DNA of 7,430 bases from NCBI GenBank assembly GCA_025453715.1, contig JALOPT010000083.1:1-7430 (forward strand), read 5' to 3'. The position numbers were made by a program, and so were the translations under genes. Of the stretch, positions 1 through 6,075 are shown piece after piece (position 1 is the first letter of the stretch; every line of letters begins with the position of its first letter). The notes beneath the pieces were generated by a model. The model did not search any database. It was not told where the DNA came from and saw only the letters and a program-made list of their open reading frames with translations. Source of the stretch: Methanoregulaceae archaeon. Lineage in GTDB: Archaea > Halobacteriota > Methanomicrobia > Methanomicrobiales > Methanospirillaceae.

Positions 1-1
1 T

Positions 2-517
2 TATGACCACCCCATCAGGATTGGTGATTTTGTTGAGATTGGGACTAAATCAGGCACTGTAGAGGAGATCCGGCTGCATTCTACTGTCCAGAGGACTGAA
101 AACGGGGTTTATGTCAGGATTCCTAACGATGAGATCTACACGACTGATGTTTTCAATTATTATGTGAATGCGGCCCGCCGGTACGACTACGGTGTTGGCA
201 TCAGGTATGAAGACGATGCAGGGAAAGCAGTTGGAATACTGGAGAAATTATTCGACGGCTATACACATATCCTGAAAAATCCACCCCCCGAAGTGTTTGT
301 ATCATCATTTGATTCTTCTAGTGTCCAGATTAAGTTCAGGCTCTGGCTGCCTTCAAAATGGGTTAATACTATCGATGGTGCATCTTTTAAAACCAGTGTT
401 CTCCTCGACGTTAAAAAAACGCTTGAACATAATGGTATCCAGATTGCATTCCCCCAACAGGTTGTATGGTTTGGCGATGAAACCCTCAGCCAGGGTTTTG
501 ACCGGGGTCATCTGTGA
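2..517 (+). CDS. MscS-family mechanosensitive channel, C-terminal part (5' end outside window)
   Basis: The reading frame is open from the left edge and ends in TGA at 515-517, leaving 171 residues of the C-terminus. MscS proteins are membrane channels that open under membrane tension and release solutes during osmotic downshock. The first visible residues carry the MscS beta-domain signature: IGDFVEIGTKSGTVEEI, then RLHSTVQRTENG and RIPNDEIYTTDVFNY. This is the usual order of 'IGD.V.IG...G.V.EI.L.ST..RT..G....IPN'. The remainder, about residues 55-165, matches the alpha/beta cytoplasmic domain and ends in the typical 'GI.I.FPQ..V' strand. The transmembrane helices and pore-lining TM3 lie upstream and cannot be assessed. 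An internal ATG at 164 is not the start, because the conserved beta domain precedes it. A T-rich stretch follows the stop. The family call is secure; the subfamily is not. Confidence 0.9.
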   Translation, partial: YDHPIRIGDFVEIGTKSGTVEEIRLHSTVQRTENGVYVRIPNDEIYTTDVFNYYVNAARRYDYGVGIRYEDDAGKAVGILEKLFDGYTHILKNPPPEVFVSSFDSSSVQIKFRLWLPSKWVNTIDGASFKTSVLLDVKKTLEHNGIQIAFPQQVVWFGDETLSQGFDRGHL

Positions 518-546
518 CTGACGGCCAGGTCCGGAAATAATAGAAT

Positions 547-563
547 TCCTTTTATTTACTCCC
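547..563 (+). terminator. T-rich transcription terminator after the MscS gene
   Basis: About 30 bases after the MscS stop, the plus strand has a pyrimidine-rich run (TCCTTTTATTTACTCCC) with a T4 and a T3 tract. Archaeal RNA polymerase terminates at such oligo-T tracts without needing a hairpin. The position between two plus-strand genes with separate promoters fits. The T tracts are short, so it may be a weak site. Confidence 0.4.
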
Positions 564-598
564 GCCAATCCATCTTTCAACGGCTGATTTATCCAAAC

Positions 599-606
599 CT
601 TAAATA
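599..606 (+). promoter_or_regulatory. TATA box of the surface-protein gene
   Basis: CTTAAATA fits the archaeal TATA consensus (about TTTAWATA). Transcription normally starts about 25 bases downstream of the box centre, near 628. That leaves only about 8 bases before the ATG at 636, and would put the alternative TTG at 627 at or before the transcript's 5' end. Confidence 0.5.
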
Positions 607-635
607 AGGGTATTTCAGGGTAGAAGTTGATAGTC

Positions 636-1529
636 ATGAAAAAGAAGCATATATTAACATTACTAATCGGAATTGCGGTTATTTTCCTTGCTGCAGCACC
701 GGCAAATGCAGCTGTACAGGAGATAGTATACCGTGGGAACCTGGTCTCCATGAACCAGTCCGCCGGGACAATGACGATAAATGCCGGGTATACGTATGGC
801 TGCACATTTGCCAACGGGACTTCAACCTGCGGTTGGGACCCGTCAAAACCGGTAAACCTTACCGGGAACGTTCCGGATCCGTCAGTATTTACCGTCCTTA
901 AAACAGGAGACCCGGTCGTTGCAACGAGCATGGGCGGTCCCGGGGGCACGTGGATTGGAGTGGCAAAAGTCTTTCCGACACCAGGTATCGAGAACTGGCT
1001 GGCAACAGATATCATCGGGGACCCCGGTTCGCTCCCGGTAAATCTTGCAGCGGACTACTATTTTACGTATACAACCACACCCGAATGTGGTAACTGCACA
1101 GGAGCTGTCTGTAATGCATTATCTGCCGCTGTCACCCTGAACAGTACCGACAGGACGGTCCTTGAAAAAACCATGACAGCGGGAGAGAAAGTTATCTACA
1201 ACGGGCGGAATGATAATTCAAGCGTAATAATTACGTTTGTACAGGGGCAGGGCCTTGCAGAAAAATGCCCGGGTAAAGCAGGAATAGTAGGAATGCAGCC
1301 AGTCTCCATATTTATTATCCATGTAAACCAGGGACTTACAGGACCATCTCCTGTCTTCACCCCCCTGGATACTGCCCCGGTAACCACATTGGTGACAACA
1401 ACAATGACTGCACCAAAAACCCCGGTCCCGGCAACATCGGCCCCCACAACCAAAGCAGCCGGATCAGTTCTCCTGCCATGCTGTGCAATTGGAATATTAG
1501 GGCTGTTTATTGTGGCCAGAAAACTCTGA
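636..1529 (+). CDS. Secreted surface protein with C-terminal membrane anchor, function unknown
   Basis: This 297-residue protein begins with a clear signal peptide: MKKKH, a hydrophobic core of about 15 residues, and a likely cleavage site after PANA. The mature part (about 26-240) contains pairs of cysteines (GCTFANGTSTCGW; ECGNCTGAVC) that could form disulfides outside the cell. It also has several N-x-S/T sequons (NQS, NGT, NLT, NCT, NST, NSS) suited to archaeal N-glycosylation. Residues of about 245-275 are a Thr/Pro/Ala stalk (TTLVTTTMTAPKTPVPATSA), followed by a hydrophobic segment ending in ARKL. That is the usual stalk-plus-anchor of archaeal cell-surface proteins. No enzymatic domain is recognisable. 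I chose ATG 636 because the TATA box at 599-606 predicts a transcript start just upstream. A TTG at 627, in frame and three codons earlier, has a weak AGGG at 617-620 and remains possible. It has its own promoter and terminator, so it is probably monocistronic. Confidence 0.82.
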   Translation: MKKKHILTLLIGIAVIFLAAAPANAAVQEIVYRGNLVSMNQSAGTMTINAGYTYGCTFANGTSTCGWDPSKPVNLTGNVPDPSVFTVLKTGDPVVATSMGGPGGTWIGVAKVFPTPGIENWLATDIIGDPGSLPVNLAADYYFTYTTTPECGNCTGAVCNALSAAVTLNSTDRTVLEKTMTAGEKVIYNGRNDNSSVIITFVQGQGLAEKCPGKAGIVGMQPVSIFIIHVNQGLTGPSPVFTPLDTAPVTTLVTTTMTAPKTPVPATSAPTTKAAGSVLLPCCAIGILGLFIVARKL

Positions 1530-1530
1530 C

Positions 1531-1558
1531 CATTTTTACTCCCTTATTTTTTCCCTTT
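1531..1558 (+). terminator. Strong oligo-T terminator after the surface-protein gene
   Basis: Right after the TGA at 1527-1529 there are three pyrimidine blocks containing T5 (1533-1537), T6 (1547-1552) and T3 (1556-1558). Clustered T tracts without a hairpin are the standard archaeal termination signal. The next gene is on the opposite strand, so termination here is expected. Confidence 0.7.
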
Positions 1559-1777
1559 CTCATGATGGAATGATGGAGGGTTAGGGATGGATTCATGCCC
1601 TTCACCTGCATTCTCCATAGCGATGGCCCGGGTCGCAGAAGATGAGGAGCCCTGCGGTATCTAGTCCATCAATCCATGTCCCGGTGCAGAAACCAGGAAG
1701 AGACATGGCAATCACTTTTCCGGACAGCCGTAACAATTGGTATGAGCCCCCGGCAAACATAATATTCCGGATAGGTT
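1559..1777. other. Intergenic stretch between convergent genes
   Basis: This stretch separates the 3' ends of the surface-protein gene and the NERD-CAP gene. On the minus strand an ORF of 71 codons (1602-1817, ATG inside the 3' end of the NERD-CAP gene) runs through it. The ORF has no recognisable domain and no clear ribosome binding site, so I do not call it a gene. No oligo-T tract for minus-strand termination is visible, so the NERD-CAP transcript may run on through this region. Confidence 0.4.
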
Positions 1778-3016
1778 TCAGGAGGTCATATTCATACCTG
1801 GCGGCCCGGTCTGGCATTCGTTTCCGGTCCGGTCATTGTTCAGGCCAAGGAATGTGCAGTAGCCTCCGGAACAGGAGACTGCGCCAGCGCTGTAATTTCC
1901 GAGTAACTGGTTTTTATTCCCGGGTTCCTGCAACCACGAGTCAATTGCCTGCCTTTCAATACCACGGGTGTAACCGTTCCATTGACCGTAGGCGCTCTCA
2001 ACCACGTTCTCATCCGTTGAAAGGCCGTACAGTGTTTTCAGGGAGTTCGCACAGGTGCCGGTCCTGGGGTTGATATAGGCGAGGTACTCATATTGCTGCA
2101 TGTCCCTCGCCCTGACGATTGAGAGATTATAGAGTCGTTCGTCAAAGTACAACGGTTTTTTTCCGTTCTGTTCCCTGAGCTGGTTGAGATATGCAAGTGC
2201 GTCTGATGAGTCGGAGGGCCGGGAAGCGCTCTTGAGCGTGTCTTTTGAAACTGACTGGAACAAGACTCCGCCGGTATGCACTGCCCCGGTTGCCGTATCG
2301 GTGATCATCATGTTTATTTCCGGAATAATAAGGACCAGCGCAATAATAATCACAAGTGCTACAAGAATTTTTTGCCGGGTAGTCCCGGGGAAGCCTTTTG
2401 GTTTGCCCGTTCCTGGTCCTTTAATTTCCTTGTTGGTTGAAAAAGAGTATTCCTGGAGATGGAGGTCCCTGACAATGGCGTCCATATCTTCAGGACGAAG
2501 CGTATAACCGGCATCAATAAAACGAAGCTTTTCAGGAAGACTTTCAGCCGTTACTACACGGAACCATTTCACCCGGCGGAAATCGATCTGCCCTGCGGGG
2601 TATTCACTGCCCTTGCAGAAATACGCCCATGAACCTATCTTTTTTAAGTTAATCTCGCCGATATGTGGGAAATGGCCCCGGCAGATCATGATCATTTTGT
2701 CGATAAAATCCTGGCGATGGATTTTGGACTGAATAAAGAGGTTCGGGAGTGTGTGAATCCCGTCCTTTGTTTCGACCTGCCATTTTCCGTTTTCCGACCC
2801 GCGAATCGTACCGGAAAATGCTTTCAGGTCAAGAATGAGCGGGCCATGGCTGGTAAGGACGACGCAGTCAAGCTCACCATTCGCGACGAGGACATTGGTC
2901 AAAAGGTAGACGGTTTCATCCGGAAATTCTTTCGCGACAATGCGTGCTATCTCTTTGAGCTGGTGGTGCTCATGTTCGAATTTTGTCTTCTGGCCGCGGA
3001 AAAATCGAATTCCCAT
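1778..3016 (-). CDS. NERD nuclease-related domain - transmembrane helix - CAP/SCP domain fusion protein
   Basis: This protein has 412 residues in three parts. Residues of about 8-130 are a NERD domain, a member of the PD-(D/E)xK nuclease superfamily. It shows GELDCVVL (E48, D50) and then LILDLKAFSG (D63, K65), matching the usual 'GEIDhvvv...vi.(E/D).K.ysG' catalytic core. Residues 217-234 are one hydrophobic helix, preceded by a Lys/Arg/Gly/Pro-rich linker, which predicts the N-terminus inside. Residues of about 270-392 resemble a CAP/SCP (PR-1-like) domain: ALAYLNQLREQNG, LSIVRARDM, ENVVES, and SWLQEPGNKNQLLGNYSAG with C382/C387 nearby. The two His positions of classic CAP proteins appear as Tyr and Asn, so metal-dependent activity is doubtful. 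The frame stays open upstream to a TTG at 3130. I preferred ATG 3016 because the preceding 38 residues look unlike protein and the NERD motif begins soon after. An AGGAGG at 3041-3046 lies 24 bases too far upstream to serve it well. The function is unknown. Confidence 0.85.
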   Translation of the reverse strand: MGIRFFRGQKTKFEHEHHQLKEIARIVAKEFPDETVYLLTNVLVANGELDCVVLTSHGPLILDLKAFSGTIRGSENGKWQVETKDGIHTLPNLFIQSKIHRQDFIDKMIMICRGHFPHIGEINLKKIGSWAYFCKGSEYPAGQIDFRRVKWFRVVTAESLPEKLRFIDAGYTLRPEDMDAIVRDLHLQEYSFSTNKEIKGPGTGKPKGFPGTTRQKILVALVIIIALVLIIPEINMMITDTATGAVHTGGVLFQSVSKDTLKSASRPSDSSDALAYLNQLREQNGKKPLYFDERLYNLSIVRARDMQQYEYLAYINPRTGTCANSLKTLYGLSTDENVVESAYGQWNGYTRGIERQAIDSWLQEPGNKNQLLGNYSAGAVSCSGGYCTFLGLNNDRTGNECQTGPPGMNMTS

Positions 3017-3156
3017 ACCTGCAATCCCGGATCCGGTATTCCTCCTGTCCTGTCTTCTCAGGTCTCCCGGTCTTTTCCATATTCGCAATTGGCAGTTATA
3101 AGCGGGTTTAATTGGTAAAAAAACCCACAAAACTAGCTATTTTATTATCAAGATTT

Positions 3157-3164
3157 GTATATAA
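3157..3164 (-). promoter_or_regulatory. TATA box for the NERD-CAP gene (near-palindromic)
   Basis: On the minus strand this reads TTATATAC, a good archaeal TATA box, predicting a transcript start near 3135. That gives a leader of about 120 bases before ATG 3016, or about 5 bases before the alternative TTG at 3130. Its TATATA core reads the same on the plus strand, so rightward transcription into 3187-3362 is also conceivable. Confidence 0.5.
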
Positions 3165-3362
3165 GCACTTCTCTATTATTATGGCCCCTTCGTGGGAGTC
3201 TACCGCACTGCAATGCTTTCAGGTACCTCCCGTTACCTGGCTGAACCGGCTTCCATCATGAAATGAACAGGGCATACAGATAATCCACGGGGCATGCCGT
3301 GTAAAGTGGTATTTCCAGTGTTACGTGTTTATCGAAGCAGAAAAATATGGAGAGAGTAACTA
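3165..3362. other. Gene-free stretch with two short inverted repeats
   Basis: No convincing protein-coding gene lies here; with the NERD-CAP leader (3017-3164) the gap is about 345 bases. There are two inverted repeats: CAGGTA (3220-3225) with TACCTG (3234-3239), loop of 8; and CACGG (3286-3290) with CCGTG (3297-3301), loop GGCATG. A 26-codon plus-strand ORF starts at ATG 3181, about 20 bases from the TATA core at 3157-3164, but nothing marks it as a gene. A TTTTT tract read on the minus strand at 3341-3345 could terminate the gene at 3363-3821. Confidence 0.45.
3338..3349 (-). terminator. Possible oligo-T terminator for the small exported protein
   Basis: On the minus strand, about 20 bases past the stop of the gene ending at 3363, there is an ATATTTTTCTGC segment with T5. 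Archaeal termination at T5 tracts is common, and no further minus-strand gene follows closely. It is a single short tract, so the call is tentative. Confidence 0.35.
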
Positions 3363-3821
3363 TCAGAACGATGTATGGACCCGCTGGTTGGTTATGTCCA
3401 CGTAATCAATAGTTGTATCAATTTGGATACTTTCTGAGCTTTGAAACGGCTGGAGAAAATCAGGTGGTACCGGCATGGACTGTGGTGGGTTCGTGAAATA
3501 CTCACGTTTCAGCTTTTTGAATAATGACTGTGTTGTACCGGGATTTGACGGGAGATAGGTCCCCTGGTATTTAGGTCCGGCAAGTACCGGTGAAAAGACG
3601 AGCATGCTTACACCCTGCGATTCCGAAGTCCCTGTCACCGGATATGCTGATGCTGACTGCAGTTTTACGGAATATCCATACGATATTCCATGGTAATAGC
3701 CTGAACTGGAATTTGAAAGGGACAGGGCGGCCGCTGAAGTCCCGGACATCAATACGCAGATACCGGTTGCAATGAGAACGATCTTTAAGAATTTACCAGG
3801 ATAACTTACGATGAGGGCCAT
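3363..3821 (-). CDS. Small exported protein of unknown function
   Basis: This 152-residue protein has an N-terminal signal sequence: MALIVSYPGKFLK, hydrophobic core IVLIATGICVLMSG, and a likely cleavage after TSAAA. The mature protein starts with a Ser-rich stretch (LSLSNSSSGYYHG) and includes SLFKKLKREYF and a Pro-rich NPPQSMPVPPDF segment. I recognise no domain. There is no second hydrophobic segment, so after cleavage it would be released or loosely attached outside the membrane. An upstream GTG at 3833 is in frame, but I chose ATG 3821. AAGGT sits 4 bases before that ATG, and the nearest TATA-like element (3841-3850) is at a distance suiting a leaderless transcript from it. The gene follows msrA on the same strand after about 100 bases with its own promoter elements, so it is probably transcribed separately. 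It could be a lineage-specific protein; the function is not inferable. Confidence 0.65.
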   Translation of the reverse strand: MALIVSYPGKFLKIVLIATGICVLMSGTSAAALSLSNSSSGYYHGISYGYSVKLQSASAYPVTGTSESQGVSMLVFSPVLAGPKYQGTYLPSNPGTTQSLFKKLKREYFTNPPQSMPVPPDFLQPFQSSESIQIDTTIDYVDITNQRVHTSF

Positions 3822-3840
3822 TGGTACCTTCACTGTTTAT

Positions 3841-3896
3841 TTTATATTGGATTTCCGCAACAGATTAATTAAAACTTTTCATCCCACGGATATAAA
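3841..3896 (-). promoter_or_regulatory. Promoter region of the small exported protein, several TATA-like boxes
   Basis: Reading the minus strand toward the gene there are three AT-rich candidates: TTTATATC (about 3889-3896), TTTTAATTAA (about 3866-3875) and ATATAAAATA (about 3841-3850). The last predicts a start near 3820, essentially at the ATG at 3821. The others would give leaders of about 25-50 bases that include the AAGGT ribosome-binding-like sequence. The sequence alone cannot say which is used. Confidence 0.4.
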
Positions 3897-3921
3897 CGAC
3901 GGACTCTGGTGATCAACGGCA

Positions 3922-4467
3922 TTACTCATTATAACCATGATCACCAGTGTGCAGGACAGTATAGGAACCTCCCATCTTTTCGTAAAACTGCTGGTGATAT
4001 TCCTCGGCCCTGAAAAATGCCGATGCGGGGGCTATCCGTGTAACAATACCCTCTGGACAGCGTCCTTCATGTTGCAGGTCAGTAACATATTTCAATGCCA
4101 CCTGTTTGTCCTGGTCACTATGACAGAAGATTACTGGTTCGTACTGTAGTCCTCTGTATTCCCCCTGCTGTTTTTGACAGGGGTTATGGGAACGGAAAAA
4201 TATGTCGAGAAGATCCAAAAATGAGACTATTGCGGGGTTATAGCCAATCATGACCACCTCAGAATGTCCCGTCGTCCCGCTGCAGACCCCCTCGTACGTG
4301 GGGGAAGGGATAAACCCACCCATGAACCCGACAGATGTAGCAATAACACCCCTGACGTGCCGGAATGCAGACTCAATGTCCCAGAAAGAGCCTCCGCAGA
4401 AGGTGGCAATACAGGTAGTTCCCGGCTCAGCATCTTCCATTATACTCGGTTCTCCCCATTCATGCAC
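3922..4467 (-). CDS. msrA: Peptide methionine sulfoxide reductase A homologue lacking the catalytic cysteine
   Basis: MsrA reduces the S-sulfoxide of methionine, free or in proteins, through a nucleophilic Cys in the GCFW motif. This 181-residue protein has the whole family frame: ATFCGGSFWDIESAFR (21-36), PTYEGVCSGTTGHSEVV with conserved Y59, C62 and E70, RGLQYEPVIF (105-114), and FFRAEEYHQQFYEKMGG (151-167). The catalytic Cys is Ser27 (codon TCT at 4387-4389). The Asp usually five residues before the Tyr of 'GTQY' appears to be Tyr104. C24, three residues before Ser27, is the nearest cysteine. Normal MsrA chemistry should be lost unless C24 or another Cys substitutes. The GTG start overlaps the end of the upstream oxidoreductase gene (GTGCATGA, 8 bases), implying translational coupling; ATG 4440 is an alternative start. 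Family membership is certain from the motifs; activity is doubtful. Confidence 0.88.
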   Translation of the reverse strand: MHEWGEPSIMEDAEPGTTCIATFCGGSFWDIESAFRHVRGVIATSVGFMGGFIPSPTYEGVCSGTTGHSEVVMIGYNPAIVSFLDLLDIFFRSHNPCQKQQGEYRGLQYEPVIFCHSDQDKQVALKYVTDLQHEGRCPEGIVTRIAPASAFFRAEEYHQQFYEKMGGSYTVLHTGDHGYNE

Positions 4468-5524
4468 CAGACAGGATAAGCCTGCTGGCGTTTTTCCCGG
4501 ACATCATCGATTTTAACACCCCGGGCCCTGGATACGTCCAGTGGCCGGCGATGTAAAGGCCATGGGTATATGGTACTTTCTGCCGCCACATCCTTGGCCG
4601 GCGCCACCCGAAGACTGCACCCTCGTCATTCCCGGTGCAGGAACGGTACGTTACGGGGGTGGCAATTACAATATCCACGATATGTGACGAGAGTCCGGGG
4701 ACCACAGTTTCAGCCCGTTCAATAATTTTTGTTGCATACTTTTTCCGGAATTCATAATAGTCCGGGCTTTTTTCATACTGGGGCCCGGAATGCCAGTTAT
4801 TCTCGTACATGAACCTGACAGGGGCCATAATCTGGACCAATGAACGTCCACCCCTTGCCGTGTCCGTGCCCGATTCCGGAAAATGTATGAATAATGAGAC
4901 CTGATCAGGATCATCAGAGGTAAACAGCCCGTCTTCTTCGACCACCGGATTGACCACCCGGACCATGTTTCCTCCTCTATTGACCGTCCCGGGCTCCAGA
5001 GTGGTGCTCACGGTGACAGTGAAGTAAGAATCGGAAAGGGGAATTTTTTCGAGTTTCTCCCGGAATAACCGGGGGGATGCCTTGACCGGCAACAGGTCAA
5101 AGAACAGTGCCTTCATGTCGATTGTCGATAAAACAGCCTCTCCTTTGATATTACTGTCATCAGCGAGTGTGACGCCCGTAACATGTCCATCGGACACGTT
5201 GACAGATGTGACCTTTACCCCGGTCCGGATCACACCACCCTGTGCCTGGAAAAAATCGCGAAGGGTCCCGATGATGGATTCAACGCCACCATCAGGGGAA
5301 AAAACGTTATTTTCGGCCACATCACCGAGCAGATTGAGGAGGTCAAGGGCACGGGCGTTACGCACAGGAACGACAGAACGGAGCGCTGCACGGAGACATG
5401 CCATCTCAACCCCTGGAAAAGCCGAACCGAGCAAGTGCTGGACCGGCATCCTTCCATATTCCATGCTTTTCGGGAGTTTTCGCTGCATTGAAAAGCCCAG
5501 TGTCAGCCGTTTGAAAAATGACAT
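4460..5524 (-). CDS. C-terminal part of split FAD-dependent oxidoreductase (substrate domain and C-terminal FAD motif)
   Basis: These 354 residues match the remainder of a CrtI-like flavoprotein. FSPDGGVESIIGTLRDFFQAQGGVI is the 'P.GG...l...l....GG.i' segment. It is followed by VTGVTLADDSNIKGEAVLST, typical of the second FAD-domain strand. Near the end, GLYIAGHWTYPGPGVLKSMMSGKNASRLIL is the conserved motif contacting FAD. The ATG at 5524 has only a weak GGAAAG 13 bases upstream, so translation might come from reinitiation after the TAA at 5546-5548. The 3' end overlaps msrA by 8 bases, so both form one transcript. The sequence has no further stop or frameshift, so if the TAA is a mutation it is recent. 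Confidence 0.7.
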   Translation of the reverse strand: MSFFKRLTLGFSMQRKLPKSMEYGRMPVQHLLGSAFPGVEMACLRAALRSVVPVRNARALDLLNLLGDVAENNVFSPDGGVESIIGTLRDFFQAQGGVIRTGVKVTSVNVSDGHVTGVTLADDSNIKGEAVLSTIDMKALFFDLLPVKASPRLFREKLEKIPLSDSYFTVTVSTTLEPGTVNRGGNMVRVVNPVVEEDGLFTSDDPDQVSLFIHFPESGTDTARGGRSLVQIMAPVRFMYENNWHSGPQYEKSPDYYEFRKKYATKIIERAETVVPGLSSHIVDIVIATPVTYRSCTGNDEGAVFGWRRPRMWRQKVPYTHGLYIAGHWTYPGPGVLKSMMSGKNASRLILSGA

Positions 5525-5545
5525 CAGCTCAGGGCTTTCCAGTGG

Positions 5546-5983
5546 TTACAACCTCGTTTCATGATAAATCTCCATGGATAAGTCAATCAGCCGGCCAAGT
5601 CCCTGCTTAACTGCTTCCCGGTTAGTATCCTTAACCAGTTCACAGGCTGATTGTTCAAACAGCTCCCTGTTTGAGGTAATAACAAGGTTTTTTCCCTGGC
5701 AGGGACCGGTCACCTCGAATACAGGGTCCGGAGCGGTGAACCTGATCTCCGGGGCCCCTAGCTCACGGAATATACCGTTTACGAGTTCTTGATCATTCAC
5801 CAGGTGGGAAGCTGCCGGTATAGTACGTCCACCTGATACATGTGCCGCGCAACAGCCACCCGGCTGGCCCTGCTGCTCCAGCAGGAGGACGGATTTTCCC
5901 CCCTTTGCAAGGTAAGCACCTGAAGTAAGCCCTGCAAGACCACCCCCGATAACAATGATATCCCATTTCATTTCATCAGTCAT
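5546..5983 (-). CDS. N-terminal part of split FAD-dependent oxidoreductase (Rossmann domain)
   Basis: This 145-residue ORF carries the FAD-binding beta-alpha-beta unit: GGGLAG at 13-18 (GxGxxG) and the acidic end of strand 2, E36, which would bind the ribose of FAD. The CrtI-type PGGCCAAHVSGGRT segment follows. On its own it lacks the substrate domain and the C-terminal FAD motif, so it should not be active alone. The start at ATG 5983 has GGGAG seven to eight bases upstream and sits directly before MTDEMKWDIIVIGGG. The frame is open further up to a TTG at 6055, but the added residues do not look like part of the domain. TATA-like ATATATC near 6027-6033 would give a leader of about 20 bases, and ATTATATAAT at 6076-6085 a longer one. 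It ends in TAA 22 bases before the second part. Confidence 0.7.
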   Translation of the reverse strand: MTDEMKWDIIVIGGGLAGLTSGAYLAKGGKSVLLLEQQGQPGGCCAAHVSGGRTIPAASHLVNDQELVNGIFRELGAPEIRFTAPDPVFEVTGPCQGKNLVITSNRELFEQSACELVKDTNREAVKQGLGRLIDLSMEIYHETRL

Positions 5984-6075
5984 ATTCAGGCTCCCTGGTG
6001 CTGGGATACCGGATGAAAAATAACCGATATATCCCTGGTTATTACAAAAAAACAACCTGCCATTTCTGTCACCCG

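Larger units (their letters stand above)
4460..5983 (-). pseudogene. CrtI/phytoene-desaturase-like FAD oxidoreductase interrupted by one in-frame TAA
   Basis: Read through, this is a 507-codon frame, the usual size of CrtI/retinol-saturase-like flavoproteins (COG1233 type). They oxidise or reduce polyene chains using FAD. The N-terminal FAD Rossmann motif (DIIVIGGGLAGLTSGAYLAK, residues 8-27) and the C-terminal FAD motif (LYIAGHWTYPGPGVLKSMMS) are in the same frame, as expected of one enzyme. A TAA at 5546-5548 follows residue 145, and seven more sense codons precede the next ATG at 5524. No frameshift is involved: the start at 5983 and the ATG at 5524 are in phase. TAA is not the pyrrolysine codon (TAG) and not selenocysteine (TGA). 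Possible explanations are a recent nonsense mutation, a sequencing error, or two chains made by reinitiation that assemble. The halves are described separately. Confidence 0.7.

Noticed and set aside
353..1015. Minus-strand ORF of 220 codons across the MscS and surface-protein genes
   Set aside because: It lies opposite two genes with clear domain or signal-peptide evidence, starts and ends inside them, spans their intergenic promoter, and shows no recognisable motif.
1602..1817. Minus-strand ORF of 71 codons overlapping the 3' end of the NERD-CAP gene, considered as a frameshifted tail or small gene
   Set aside because: The CAP domain is already complete before the overlap, and the ORF has no domain and no convincing ribosome binding site. 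A small gene cannot be excluded.
1642..2073. Plus-strand ORF of 143 codons near the end of the NERD-CAP gene
   Set aside because: Most of it is antisense to the CAP domain; the product is Arg/Ser-rich, low-complexity and without motifs.
3181..3261. 26-codon plus-strand ORF downstream of the TATATA element
   Set aside because: It has no ribosome binding site or recognisable sequence and contains an inverted repeat. A chance ORF is the simpler reading.
4387..4389. Selenocysteine at the MsrA active site
   Set aside because: The codon is TCT (Ser), not TGA.
5546..5548. Pyrrolysine read-through of the stop inside the FAD oxidoreductase
   Set aside because: The stop is TAA; pyrrolysine is inserted at TAG.
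5082..5564. Plus-strand ORF of 160 codons opposite the FAD oxidoreductase
   Set aside because: The opposite frame has conserved flavoprotein motifs throughout. The plus-strand product is rich in Ser, Arg and Pro with no domain, as expected of an antisense shadow.
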